Below, piece by piece: positions 44,001 to 53,240 of a stretch of DNA of 64,000 nucleotides (its first letter is position 1; each line of letters opens with the position of its first letter). Under the pieces are notes generated by a model that was not told the origin of the DNA, made no database searches, and was given only the letters and a program-made list of their open reading frames with translations. The position numbers and the translations under genes were made by a program. The stretch comes from Kitagawia praeruptora (taxonomy: Eukaryota > Streptophyta > Magnoliopsida > Apiales > Apiaceae): positions 127,036,001 through 127,100,000 of the forward strand of contig CM075350.1 of the NCBI GenBank assembly GCA_037693485.1, in the 5' to 3' direction.

Positions 44001-44353
44001 GACTTGAAGATAAAGTTCTTTCTGATTCTGATACTGAAGATACTAGAAGCACTTCCAATATTGAAGTTCATTATGATGTTTTGAAAGATATTCAGAATTC
44101 TCAAATTGCTATTCAAACAAGACTTCAATCACTTGAAGATAACCAAGTCACAATTATGGAAAATCAAGCAGTTCTTATGAATCTCATTTGTTCTGTTTCT
44201 GAATCTCTTGGAATTAATGTTGCTGATGTCAAAAAGGGGGAGATAAAGACAATTCAAAGACAACAACAACACTACCAGACTGAAGGAGATAAAGATAAAG
44301 CTGGGGGAGATAAAGATCAGACAAATGGTAGTAAAAAGAAGAACCAGGAGTGA
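41030..44353 (+). pseudogene. Copia-2 accessory (env-like) ORF with one in-frame stop
   Basis: From ATG at 41030 the frame is open except for TAA at 41765-41767. A downstream ATG at 41912 opens 813 codons to 44353. The first 245 residues hold the module shared with Copia-1 and Copia-3 (W.FYFDQI, then IINIGHIILSQM, then YYHRFMQLFINHFIP). The remainder has a poly-Ser/Asp stretch near residue 360 of the full frame, a helical block with LLFPDEYGLLHQRLDLMKMY, long acidic low-complexity sequence and a C-terminal coiled coil (RLQSLEDNQVTIMENQ). Two PPT-like GGGGGAGATAAAG copies lie in its last 120 nt. No membrane segment is evident. Function unknown. Apart from the one stop it has been kept open while pol has decayed. 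Confidence 0.8.
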
Positions 44354-44569
44354 CAGTGGTGAATCTCAGCTAGGAAGTGGTAAGAAAGAGCAGCATTAAT
44401 AGTTAAAATTCTTTCTTCTAAGTACTGGATAAATGTCTACATCTGAGAAGGAGGTACTTAACTTCATAATTCTACATTCATAAATTCTATTCTGGTGGTA
44501 TTGTTATATGTTTTGACATCCACAACTTAGATTTATGCTTCAGTTTGTAAAGCATAAATAGGGGGAGAT
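44354..44569 (+). other. Copia-2 3' untranslated stretch and PPT
   Basis: Short AT-rich stretch ending in ATAGGGGGAGAT (44558-44569) directly before the LTR: the plus-strand primer site. Confidence 0.85.
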
Positions 44570-45288
44570 TGTTAGGAATAATTCATAAGTTGTGATGTTA
44601 AGAATAGAATTTACACATTATACTTCTTGTAATCCTGATCTTATAAAGGATTTAGCACTGTATTTAGGTTTTATGTGTAAGACAGTTATCTGTATAGTTT
44701 AGTCAGGAATGAACAGTGTATCGGAGACTACATGTCAGGAACAGAGAGCAAATCCTGATGATGGTCCAATACTGATGGTGATCAGATACTGATGCAGTGT
44801 ACAGATCCTGATATCAGTCATGTTACTGATGATGTCATTATGGATGCTAAAGAAACTGGCAAGTGCTATAAAATAGGATCGTTGTTTGAAGAACAAGCAA
44901 GAAGATATTATGAAGGAAAGAGTTTTTCTATTGAAGTTAACATTGTCATGTATAGATTATATCTTTCTGTTATTAGTTGATAGGTAGCATTATAAATACT
45001 CTCTCAATATCATTGTAAAGAGCGTGTGAGGCGTGAGTCGAACTAGTGAATGTGCGTAGCTCTGTATAAGGTTTGTATTCGAGAGTACGAAACAAACAGA
45101 GAGATATTTGTATTGTCAGCAGCTGCTAAAGGTATTGTACACCTTTGGTAGAGTTTGTATTTGATCTTATTAATACAAACAAGAGTTTGATTCATTCGTT
45201 TATTCTTGTTCTTATAATCAAGCAAAAATCAGACACGATTATATAACTTGTATTCAACCCCCCCTTCTACAAGTTATTCGAGTTAACA
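44570..45288 (+). repeat. Copia-2 3' LTR
   Basis: 719 bp, same ends as the 5' LTR. It differs from it by eye only in one A/C site in GATGCT(A/C)AAGAA context and in 4 nt (TTAA, near 44937) that replace 24 nt. Confidence 0.95.
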
Positions 45289-45785
45289 AGAATTGCAATT
45301 TCCATGTTTAAAACTGATTCTAGAACGTTCTGATCGTTCATAACAATTGCTATATTGAATAGGAGAAGAAAAACAACAATTTCCCATTAGAAATCAGATT
45401 CCAGGAAGTTTCTGTCAGCCATGAGCGCGGCCGCGCGACTATACAGCCTAATTCCAGAGCGCCCGCGCGGATTAGATTGTCCAGTTTCCCCCCAGCGCGC
45501 CCGCACGCTCTGTCTGTGCCTTCCCAGCGCGCCCGCGCGGCTTGACTATGATTCTGCATAATTTTAGGTAATTTACTGATTTCTTCTCGGAATCCTTTCC
45601 AACTTCGGACATCTACATTCTTGAGCTATATTCCACCATTAATTCACTAAATAGCATATTCCTACATAGAAATGATGCCCTGCACAATTCTCACAAAACA
45701 CATTAAAACACACCAATACTTGAGATACAAGACACCAATTTAAGCCAAAATGGAATGATCCAAGTCGATATAAATCCACTTATCA
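45289..45785 (-). repeat. Gypsy-2 5' LTR, distal part (with copy of the Copia-2 target duplication)
   Basis: Starts with the second AGAAT (45289-45293) and ends TTATCA at 45785, the minus-strand LTR start TGATAAGTGG. It has a GC-rich patch with repeated CGCGC (45422-45540) that is absent from the Gypsy-1 LTR. The flanking CTACC is the presumed target duplication in Gypsy-3; its partner is lost. Confidence 0.88.
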
Positions 45786-46678
45786 CTACCAAAAATACCC
45801 AATTAACAAAACTAATACAAAACCCCAATTGACAAGAACACAAATTCATAATAAAAAGAAAATAGAGAAGAGATATCCCAACTACGAATCAAAGAGGTGA
45901 ACTTGTACTAATTTTCCCCCAAACTTGAATTTTTAGAGATGTAGAGGATGAAGAGAATGAATTGGGTGTGTATGTATGTGTATATATAGATAATGGAGTG
46001 ATAGGATGGATTTAAGAATTTTAATGTGAAAAGGAAGAAATTTGGGTGGGATTTGAAATTTGATATAGGATAGAAATAGGATTTAATGAATAAAAAAAAA
46101 TAGAATGGATATAGGTTTAGAATTTTTAAAGAAAAGATGGGAGGTTTTGGAATTGAAATAGGAAAAGAATTAGGTAAAATAGGGGTATAAATAGAATGGA
46201 AGGTGAAAACTTTTTTTTTATATATACAACAGCTGCACAACCCAAAAAAAAACTCACGGACAACTTCTCTTCACAGCAACCTGCCGCGCGTGCTGTGCAA
46301 CCTGCTGAAAAACCAGATGCGCCGGCGCAGCGTGCGCAGCACCGATGCAGGCTGCCCCAAGACCAGTAACGCAGGCGCAACCTGCCCCAATTGCAGAAAC
46401 GCAGGCACAACCTGCGTTACACACCAAATTTCGATTTTTTTTATTTTTTAATTTTTTTTTAAGAGAACAAAATTTTTATTTTTTTAAAAAGAAAGAGATG
46501 AAGGAATAATGTACACAACAAGGCTTGGAATGAACAAATAACTAAGCAATTCTACTATATATGAAAGAGAAGGAACGAAGTACTCCCCTATGCAAAAGCA
46601 TGAAGTGCACCGATCCTCCAATGAAATCTTGGGTTGCCTCCCAAGCAGCGCTTATTTAGAGTCATTAGCTTGACCTCC
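45786..46678 (-). other. Gypsy-3 spacer homologous to the Gypsy-1 pol/accessory spacer
   Basis: Corresponds to about 21585-22430 of Gypsy-1. It shares the PPT-like CCCCCAAACTT (45916-45926), a TATATATA box (45980-45989), the GC-rich hairpin block (about 46280-46425) with AACGCAGG/CCTGCGTT, and the GGGTTGCCTCCCA segment next to the pol end (46631). I see no ORF that I believe. Confidence 0.75.
45980..45989 (-). promoter_or_regulatory. Conserved TATA box in Gypsy-3 spacer
   Basis: Minus-strand CTATATATAC, at the same place relative to the PPT-like tract as in Gypsy-1. The downstream accessory ORF has been lost at the Gypsy-2 junction. Confidence 0.4.
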
Positions 46679-48082
46679 TCAAAAATACTCCGGTAAAGGC
46701 GTAATATCCACTTTCTCGATCATAAACTCGTCACCACAAAAAGTATCAAGAGTGTTAGTGATTGTCTTTATCCTGCAGAAAGTCTCCAAACAAGCATCAG
46801 TAAAATAAAATATGTCATTAATAAGCAATAGAGAGAGTGCTTGTGCAATTTTGGAAAACTTTGTGATAAAATAGCGATAAAATTCGACACCACGGAAATA
46901 TTGAACTCCCTTGACATAAGGTGGAGGTTCTGGTGGTGGCTTTTCTTTACTCCTCACTTTCACTGGAGCCATTCGGACATCTTGGCTTATCACATCATTG
47001 GCTAATAAGACACTTCCATCTTCTCCCTCTTCTCAAGCTTGAAACGTAGGAGCCACTTTGTATGGATCCTCAACCAGAATTTGAGAAATATCATCTTGGA
47101 CAATATTTGTTATCATATCAACCTTGAAATAAGTGTTCTTGAGCAAAGAAGCCTTGTAAGTAGAGGCTAGATCGAGAGCAAATTTATCAATACAAGGTAG
47201 CTTAGGCACAGGTTGTGGAAGAGAAACAACAACCATCTCTGTATTGCTTTCCTTTGTAGCCTCATCATCAGTCACATTGTTCTCAGTAGCAGCAACATCA
47301 TTGATCTCGTCATCGGTGGCATGCTCCTTCTCTTTATCAATGGCCTCATCATCAACATACATGGAGAAACTATCATATTCCTGATCGCTTGTGAGATTGA
47401 TAGCAGTCAGGTCCTCTTCGGATCAGATAGATGATGATGGTAAATAGTCGAGCTGCCCTGTAGTAGAAGAGTTAGCCAACTGTGCAATTTGAGATTCAAT
47501 CGCCAAACTTTGAGTTTCTAATTCGTCAAAACTCTTTAGCAGTTTATTCAAGATATCCCACATCTCATTTGTCTGATCAGCTTGCACATCTACGCTGGAT
47601 TGAGAAACATGTAGATCTTCTTGTAGAGGAGGATATTGATATTCTTGCTGTGGCGGCTGCTCATATGACTGATAATATTGTAGCTCAAACTGTTGCAGAT
47701 TATGATATGAAAAATTTTGAGCACCATTGTCCTGGTAGTAGAAATCTGGTTGATTCACGCATTCTTGATCAAAAGTGTTTGAATACTGATTGTACCCATA
47801 TCCTTCTTCAAAAGAATTCATTTGTCCCAACTGAGCACTCTGAGAATTATAGACATTGTAAGAGCATTCAAAACCATAGTGACCCTGCACACCGCAAATT
47901 TGACAGAAGTTGTAAGTTTTAGGGGCCACTTGTGACATCTCATTGATACACATTGGACGCATAGTGGGCTCTGTAGTCTTCGACATGGCAATCTCTCGAG
48001 TATGTGCCTCTACTAGGGAAGATAGGAGTGCAAAAGTATCAACTTCACCCATTGCAAACCTGTAAACTCTCAACAAAGCCAA
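46679..48082 (-). pseudogene. Gypsy-3 reduced gag/pol ORF (zinc knuckle plus RT fragment)
   Basis: Three ORFs (47423-48082, 47033-47362, 46679-46993) lie in one frame separated only by TGA stops, so they formed one protein of about 465 codons. It has a zinc knuckle CQICGVQGHYGFEC near residue 60, a Tyr/Gln-rich tail like other Athila gags, an acidic linker, a short protease-like remnant, then the RT thumb segment (FRGVEFYRYFITKFSKIAQAL). The gag capsid core, RT palm, RNase H and integrase are missing. This looks like a nonautonomous deletion derivative that depended on an intact relative. Confidence 0.75.
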
Positions 48083-48207
48083 GAAAACGCAGTAAAATTT
48101 GCCTCAATTGGAACAAAAGTTCCAATGAGACAATGGAAACAATCGAAACAACTAAATTAAAATCAACAGAAACTCGCTGTCTCCCCGGCAGCGGCGCCAA
48201 AAAAACT
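48083..48207 (-). other. Gypsy-3 leader and primer binding site
   Basis: Primer site copy CCCCGGCAGCGGCGCCA at 48183-48199, then an 8-nt spacer AAAAAACT to the LTR. Same tRNA as Gypsy-1 and Gypsy-2, but a longer spacer. Confidence 0.85.
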
Positions 48208-49581
48208 TGATGTGTCAAATTATACCTAACCGCAAGTGCACAGTGTCTATTGCTAGTACAGATGGCAAACGGGTCGAATCCACAAGGAGACAGGTTCTAC
48301 TAATTCCTTTTCAGTTATCGCTAATTGTTTCAGGGACAAATGATTATTGAAGAATATTAATTAACTAATTAAACAAGATTAACACTAATTAAACAGATGA
48401 TAAACAAATTATTTAAAACCTAGGGCAATCAGGTCCACCATGCTTACACAATTGGCTCTTAAGCTAAAGCAATCAATGTGATCCTATAACTAGAGTATGT
48501 TAATCTCTTCCAAGCATTAACACTCTCGAAACATTCAACACAATTAACCACTTTTAGTAATTCAATCAATCAGGTAATTAGAGTCAAGTTAATCTCTTTC
48601 AAGCATTAACGCTCTCAGAAATCCGATGATGTTTCCACAATCACCCTCAATTCCGCTAATCGTATGTATGCCTCTAGTAAGTAAATCTCTCGATCCATGC
48701 CCCTATTTGCATATAATTAATCCATGATATCGGCCGATTACACAAATTAATGATTAAAACATATCAATCAGAATTAACCATAACCAATCAAATCACTATG
48801 AAAATCATGCCAATATTAGTGCAAACATGGCTTCCCTTTAAGCCCTAGAAATAACTACTCGCTAATAATTAAACAAGTAAAACAACTAGTAAAACAAGAA
48901 AACATAATTAAACTAATAAGAACAAAGAAAAGATTAAGAGAACAAAACCTTCAAACTTCAATGTTGTCACCCAAAAGAAGAGTCATGGTGTTTCTCTACA
49001 TCTCCAATTAATAATAATATTAATCTACTCTAAACTATATTATCTGATCTAATATTACATCTCCAAAACCCTAGCTCCTAAGAGTAGAAGCACGTATCTA
49101 TCTCCCTTCTCTAAATAATATATATGTATCTTATATGTCTCCCCAATAAAAGTATTTTAATACTCTAAATAAATTACAAGTAGGATTCCATAACTGAATA
49201 GGATTCCTTAATTAAAATTCGTAACTATATTTACTCCTCTGTTTCTGGGCTGTTCCAGCTCGATTTTGCTTATTGGACCACCTCTGAATTAAAGAAAATT
49301 CCACAAGCTTCGCGTGGACAGTAAGATCGTCAAATTCTGACTTCTGAAACTCAAGATACGGCCCAAACAGTGTTAGACAGCCCGTGTAGCCCAATAATAC
49401 GAATTTTCTCCTATTTTATCTCCAAAATAGCTCTTTTTGCTCCAAATCCTTCCAAGTCATGAATTCTTTATTTCCTACAATAAAACAATCAAATCTATTA
49501 AATAAAAATCCAAATCAATGCAAAACACAATAAATATGAGAATAAAATCATCAAAAATATATATAAAAATATATTCTATCA
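48208..49581 (-). repeat. Gypsy-3 5' LTR
   Basis: 1374 bp; on the minus strand it starts TGATAGAATATA and ends GACACATCA. It shows no obvious similarity to the Gypsy-1/Gypsy-2 LTRs except short patches (the GGCCCAAACAGTG stretch near 49361). The boundary at 49581 is set by the resumption of Copia-3 integrase sequence. Confidence 0.85.
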
Positions 49582-52076
49582 ATGCTTTTGTGGATAGTGG
49601 GTATCCAACAAAGATTCCTTCATCATCAGCTTTTAAATCAAATTTGGAAAGCTGTTCTGGATGAGTCTTAAGAACAAAACACTTACATCCAAACACGTGA
49701 AAGTACTTCAGGTTCGGCTTCTTATTTTTCACCATCTCATATGATGTTTTACCATGCTTGTTTATGAGTGTAGCATTCTGTGTGAAACAAGCAGCTTGCA
49801 CAGCTTCAGCCCAGAAGTAAGTTGGCAGCTTTGCTTCATCAAGCATGGTCCTTGCAGCTTCTATGAGAGTCCTGTTCTTTCTCTCTACTACTCCATTTTG
49901 TTGTGGAGTTCCAGGTGCAGAGAATTCTTGCTTTATTCCATTTTCTTTATAAAACTCTTCCATGACTACATTCTTGAACTCAGTGTCATTATCACTCCTT
50001 ATGATTTTCACTGTATGCTTAGATCCTTTGTCCAGTTGTCTGACATGCTCTGTTAAGCTTGATGCAGTTTCTTCTTTCTTGTGCATGAAATATACCCATG
50101 TATATCTGGTGTATTCATCAACAATAACCAAAGCATATCTTTTATTTCCAATAGACATTATATTTACTGGACCAAATAAATCAACATGCAATAAGTGATA
50201 TGGCTCAAGAATTGAGGATTCAGTCTTACTTTTGAATGAAGTTTTCCTTTGTTCTGCCTTTTGACATGAGTCACATAGGCCATCTGGAGTAAAAACTGAT
50301 TTGGGCAATCTTCTCACAAGATCTTTCTTCACTAGCTCATTAATGCTGTTGAAATTCAGATGAGAAAGTCTCTTGTGCCAATCCCAGCTTTCTTCAATTG
50401 ATGCTCTACTCAGTAGACAGATTGCAGAGCCATCAAGTTTGTTGAAAGCTTGGCTTCATAAATGTTACCATGCATGTATCCCTTCAGAACAACTTTTCCT
50501 GTAGATTTGCTTACAACTTCACTGTGTTCTTCAAAGAAATCCACATGATAACCTCTGTCATAGATTTGACTCACACTTAGCAGATTATGTTTGTGTCCTG
50601 AGACTAGAGCTATAGTTTCAATGATGACATTCCCAAGATTGATATTGCCATATCCCAGAGTCCTTCCTATGTTGCCATCTCCATAAGAAACACTTGGGCC
50701 AGCTTTCTACACAAATTCTTATAGCAGTGCTTTATTTCCAGTCATGTGTCCTGAGCATCCACTGTCCAGAACAAGGATATTTGTCCTGTTACCCTGCAAT
50801 CACAAAAACCTCTAATGATTAGTTTTAAGGACCCAGACTTGCTTGGATCCTTTGGCCTTATTAAGTTTGTTAGCTTTTGCAGCAGATGTCTTATCAGAGT
50901 TTGTGCTAACATTCTTTTTATCAGAATTTATACATGTAGAATCAATCTTGAATTTATTCAAAGAGGGTTTAAGTTCATAATAATCATAATACAAATTATG
51001 ATACTCTTTGCATGTATAAATAGAATGCCAAATACTGCCACAATGAAAACAAGGATTCTGTGGCTTAAACCTAACTGAACCACTCTTAACTCCTGACTTA
51101 GGAGGTATAGAGTTTATATTTTTATTCTTCTTGCAAAAAATAGCAAGATGGTTAGGATTTCCACAATTGTAACATTTCTTCCTAGGAGCATTGGGAATAG
51201 GTATATAGTTATTGATTTTATTGATGCCTACCTTTCCATTTATGTTTTTCCTAGGTTATTTTACATTGTTCACTCCTTTTATCTCCTTCAGCTTGTGTTT
51301 AAGCTGTTTCTGAGACATTAATTCAATATTTACTAATTTTACTTCATCCTGCTTTGGTTTGTCAGATTTTGGTATAAACCTCACAGGATTAATTTTGGGC
51401 TTTGCAGCCCTTTCAGTAAATACAGGTTTAGAGGTCTCAGCTTCTAGGTTGGCAGTTTTTTTTTATCAATGTAACCTGGACCTTCTTTCCAACAATCATT
51501 CTCTATGATAATCTGAGTAGTTTTACCAGAGTTAGTCCAAGTTTTAATAATGTTTCTTTCTTTAGCAAGTTCAGATTCAAGATAAGCATGCCTTTTCAAT
51601 AATTCAGTTTTAACAATAATAGCATCATCTCTCTCTTTCTGAATTTTTAACATCTGGACTAATTCTAATTCTAGACAGTCATTTCTCTTTCTAAGGTCTA
51701 GACTTTCAGATTTTATTCTTTCATTTTCTAAAGTTTGATCTTTGTAGCTAACATACAAGTTTTTAAGAAAGAGTCTTAACTCAGATATATCAGTAGTATC
51801 AAAAGCTAGGGTAGAGTGAGGTACCTTGGTCTCAGTAGCTTCAGAGGTACTATCAGCATTTGCCATCAAGGCATAGTTCACCTCATCTTTAGAGTCTGAA
51901 GTATCATCCCAGTCCTTCTTTTTTGTGATGTAAGCTTGACCTTTATCAGCTTTGACTCTCTTGCACTCAGGTGCAACATGTCCTTTCTTACCACAATTAC
52001 AGCATTTGATCTTGGACTTGTCCACTTTCCCAGATCTGTCTTCCTTTCCCTCAGCTTTTCTAAAATTCTCTGTCAT
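49582..52076 (-). pseudogene. gag-pol: Copia-3 gag and pol 5' part, truncated
   Basis: On the minus strand from 52076: a gag that starts almost at the first zinc knuckle (CCNCGKKGHVAPEC, residue about 25) and lacks the roughly 310-residue capsid core seen in Copia-2. A Glu/Lys-rich helical region follows, then further knuckle remnants, and the tail QVWVLKTNH ends near 50812. After a splice-acceptor-like sequence come protease remnants (LDSGCSGHMTG near 50760), GAG-pre-integrase and integrase (DLFGP, RSDNDTEF, VVERKNR) to 49582, where Gypsy-3 begins. Stops and shifts occur between 50332 and 51444. The missing capsid core suggests an already defective master copy or a later deletion. Confidence 0.85.
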
Positions 52077-52122
52077 GATTGTATAGCTTTTTGGATCTTA
52101 ACTGTTGTATAATAACAGAGTT

Positions 52123-52134
52123 GCTCTGATACCA
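52123..52134 (-). promoter_or_regulatory. Copia-3 primer binding site (initiator tRNA-Met)
   Basis: Minus-strand TGGTATCAGAGC, 2 nt from the LTR end; a full match to the usual copia primer. Confidence 0.9.
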
Positions 52135-52136
52135 AT

Positions 52137-53240
52137 TGTTAGGTCCGGAATAACGTAGAAGGGGGGTTGAATACGTTATTTAAAAATATTTTGATTTTTG
52201 ATGTGGATATGAAATCAAAAATACTAAATCGAAATAACAAAACTTTGTGGGAAATATCTTTAAATAGATAAAACCCGGAGGTTTGTTACACAATCTAATC
52301 CTATGGATCAGCTACAAAATCAAACACTCTTAAGGATAGTTTAGGCACGAGGACCTTCTACCCGACACTTCCTGAAAACGGGCTAAGCCGGCTTTCCTAC
52401 TAGATGGACTGTCTAGCAGCTTACACAGAAAAGATATAAGAGAGAGAATAGAAAGTTGTGTGTTGAGGTGTGTTTTGAAATGAAATACAGCATGCCTATT
52501 TATAGATTTTAGAAAGTCTCTATGCTGTACTATTCCAACAACCCCCGTGGGCCCCTCCAGCCACTTTTTGAATAGTAGCCGCCATATGAATAGTATCCAC
52601 TTTTTGAATAGTAGCCGCCATATGTATAGTAGCCGTGAATAGTAACCGTGAATAGTATTACTATTTTTGGCTGCTTCTTTTGGGCTTCTCTCTTTTGTTT
52701 CAAATATTCTGCTGAATTAATTCTTCTCGGAAAATAGTTCAAGTACCAGATTAATTTAATTATTTATTATAAATAATTAATTAATCTGTTACTTAGTTAA
52801 TTTTCAGAGTAAATTAATTTTTGACAATACCTTGAGATATTATGTTTGTCCTTGATCGTCAATAGGCTTTGGCAATTCTTTCTGTGAATTAATGTGTTGA
52901 TCTTTCTCGTATGTGCTGACACTTAGTGCACTGGTCTGGTTCACAAGTGACTAGCACTGATCTTGATCTTCACACCTTCGCTATATTCCAATTGATTAGC
53001 CTGTAGCAGTATCTTCAATAAATACATGGAATCTTTTGGCCCTTCAACTGAATCATCTGTACATCTTATTCTGTCACTGAGGCTTGATCATGTTAATGAA
53101 CTTCTTTCAGCGACTTGATCCTTGTCGGTGCATGTTCTTCAAATTTCACGATCCCTGTATAAAGTTAATATTATTTATCTTTTATCCTAGTTGAGTTATA
53201 TATGTCCTCTATTACATATTATATTACATTATGCTTTACA
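52137..53240 (-). repeat. Copia-3 5' LTR
   Basis: 1104 bp; on the minus strand it starts TGTAAAGCAT and ends GGACCTAACA. It has a TATA box CTATAAATAGG at 52495-52505, a C-run near the end and a minisatellite at 52560-52655. It is followed on the plus strand by GCCTA, the expected target duplication. The start was chosen by alignment with the Copia-1 LTR and its TG terminus, so it may be off by a few bases. Confidence 0.85.
52560..52655 (-). repeat. Minisatellite in Copia-3 LTR (GAATAGTAGCCGCCATAT units)
   Basis: A 36-bp unit containing TTTTTGAATAGTAGCCGCC is repeated, followed by two shorter GTGAATAGTA units. It lies just downstream of the LTR TATA box in transcription direction, inside the transcribed leader. 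Confidence 0.75.

Larger units (their letters stand above)
33134..45288 (+). mobile_element. Copia-2: complete Sirevirus-like Ty1/copia element, recently inserted
   Basis: 12,155 bp with two LTRs that differ, by eye, in one substitution and one small replacement. It has the 5-bp duplication AGAAT (33129-33133 and 45289-45293) and interrupts the Gypsy-2 5' LTR. It contains a tRNA-Met primer site, gag, pol, a spacer with an antisense ORF, an accessory ORF and a PPT. Pol carries stops and frameshifts, so it is not autonomous. Confidence 0.96.
45786..49581 (-). mobile_element. Gypsy-3: coding-reduced Athila-like element, 5' part
   Basis: Minus-strand element with LTR (48208-49581), tRNA-Asp-type primer site, a short gag/pol-like ORF and a spacer homologous to the Gypsy-1 spacer. 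It is cut at 45786 by Gypsy-2. The accessory ORF and 3' LTR are not in the window. It is flanked on the right by Copia-3 integrase sequence, so it inserted there; the flanking ATGCT would be its target duplication. Confidence 0.8.
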
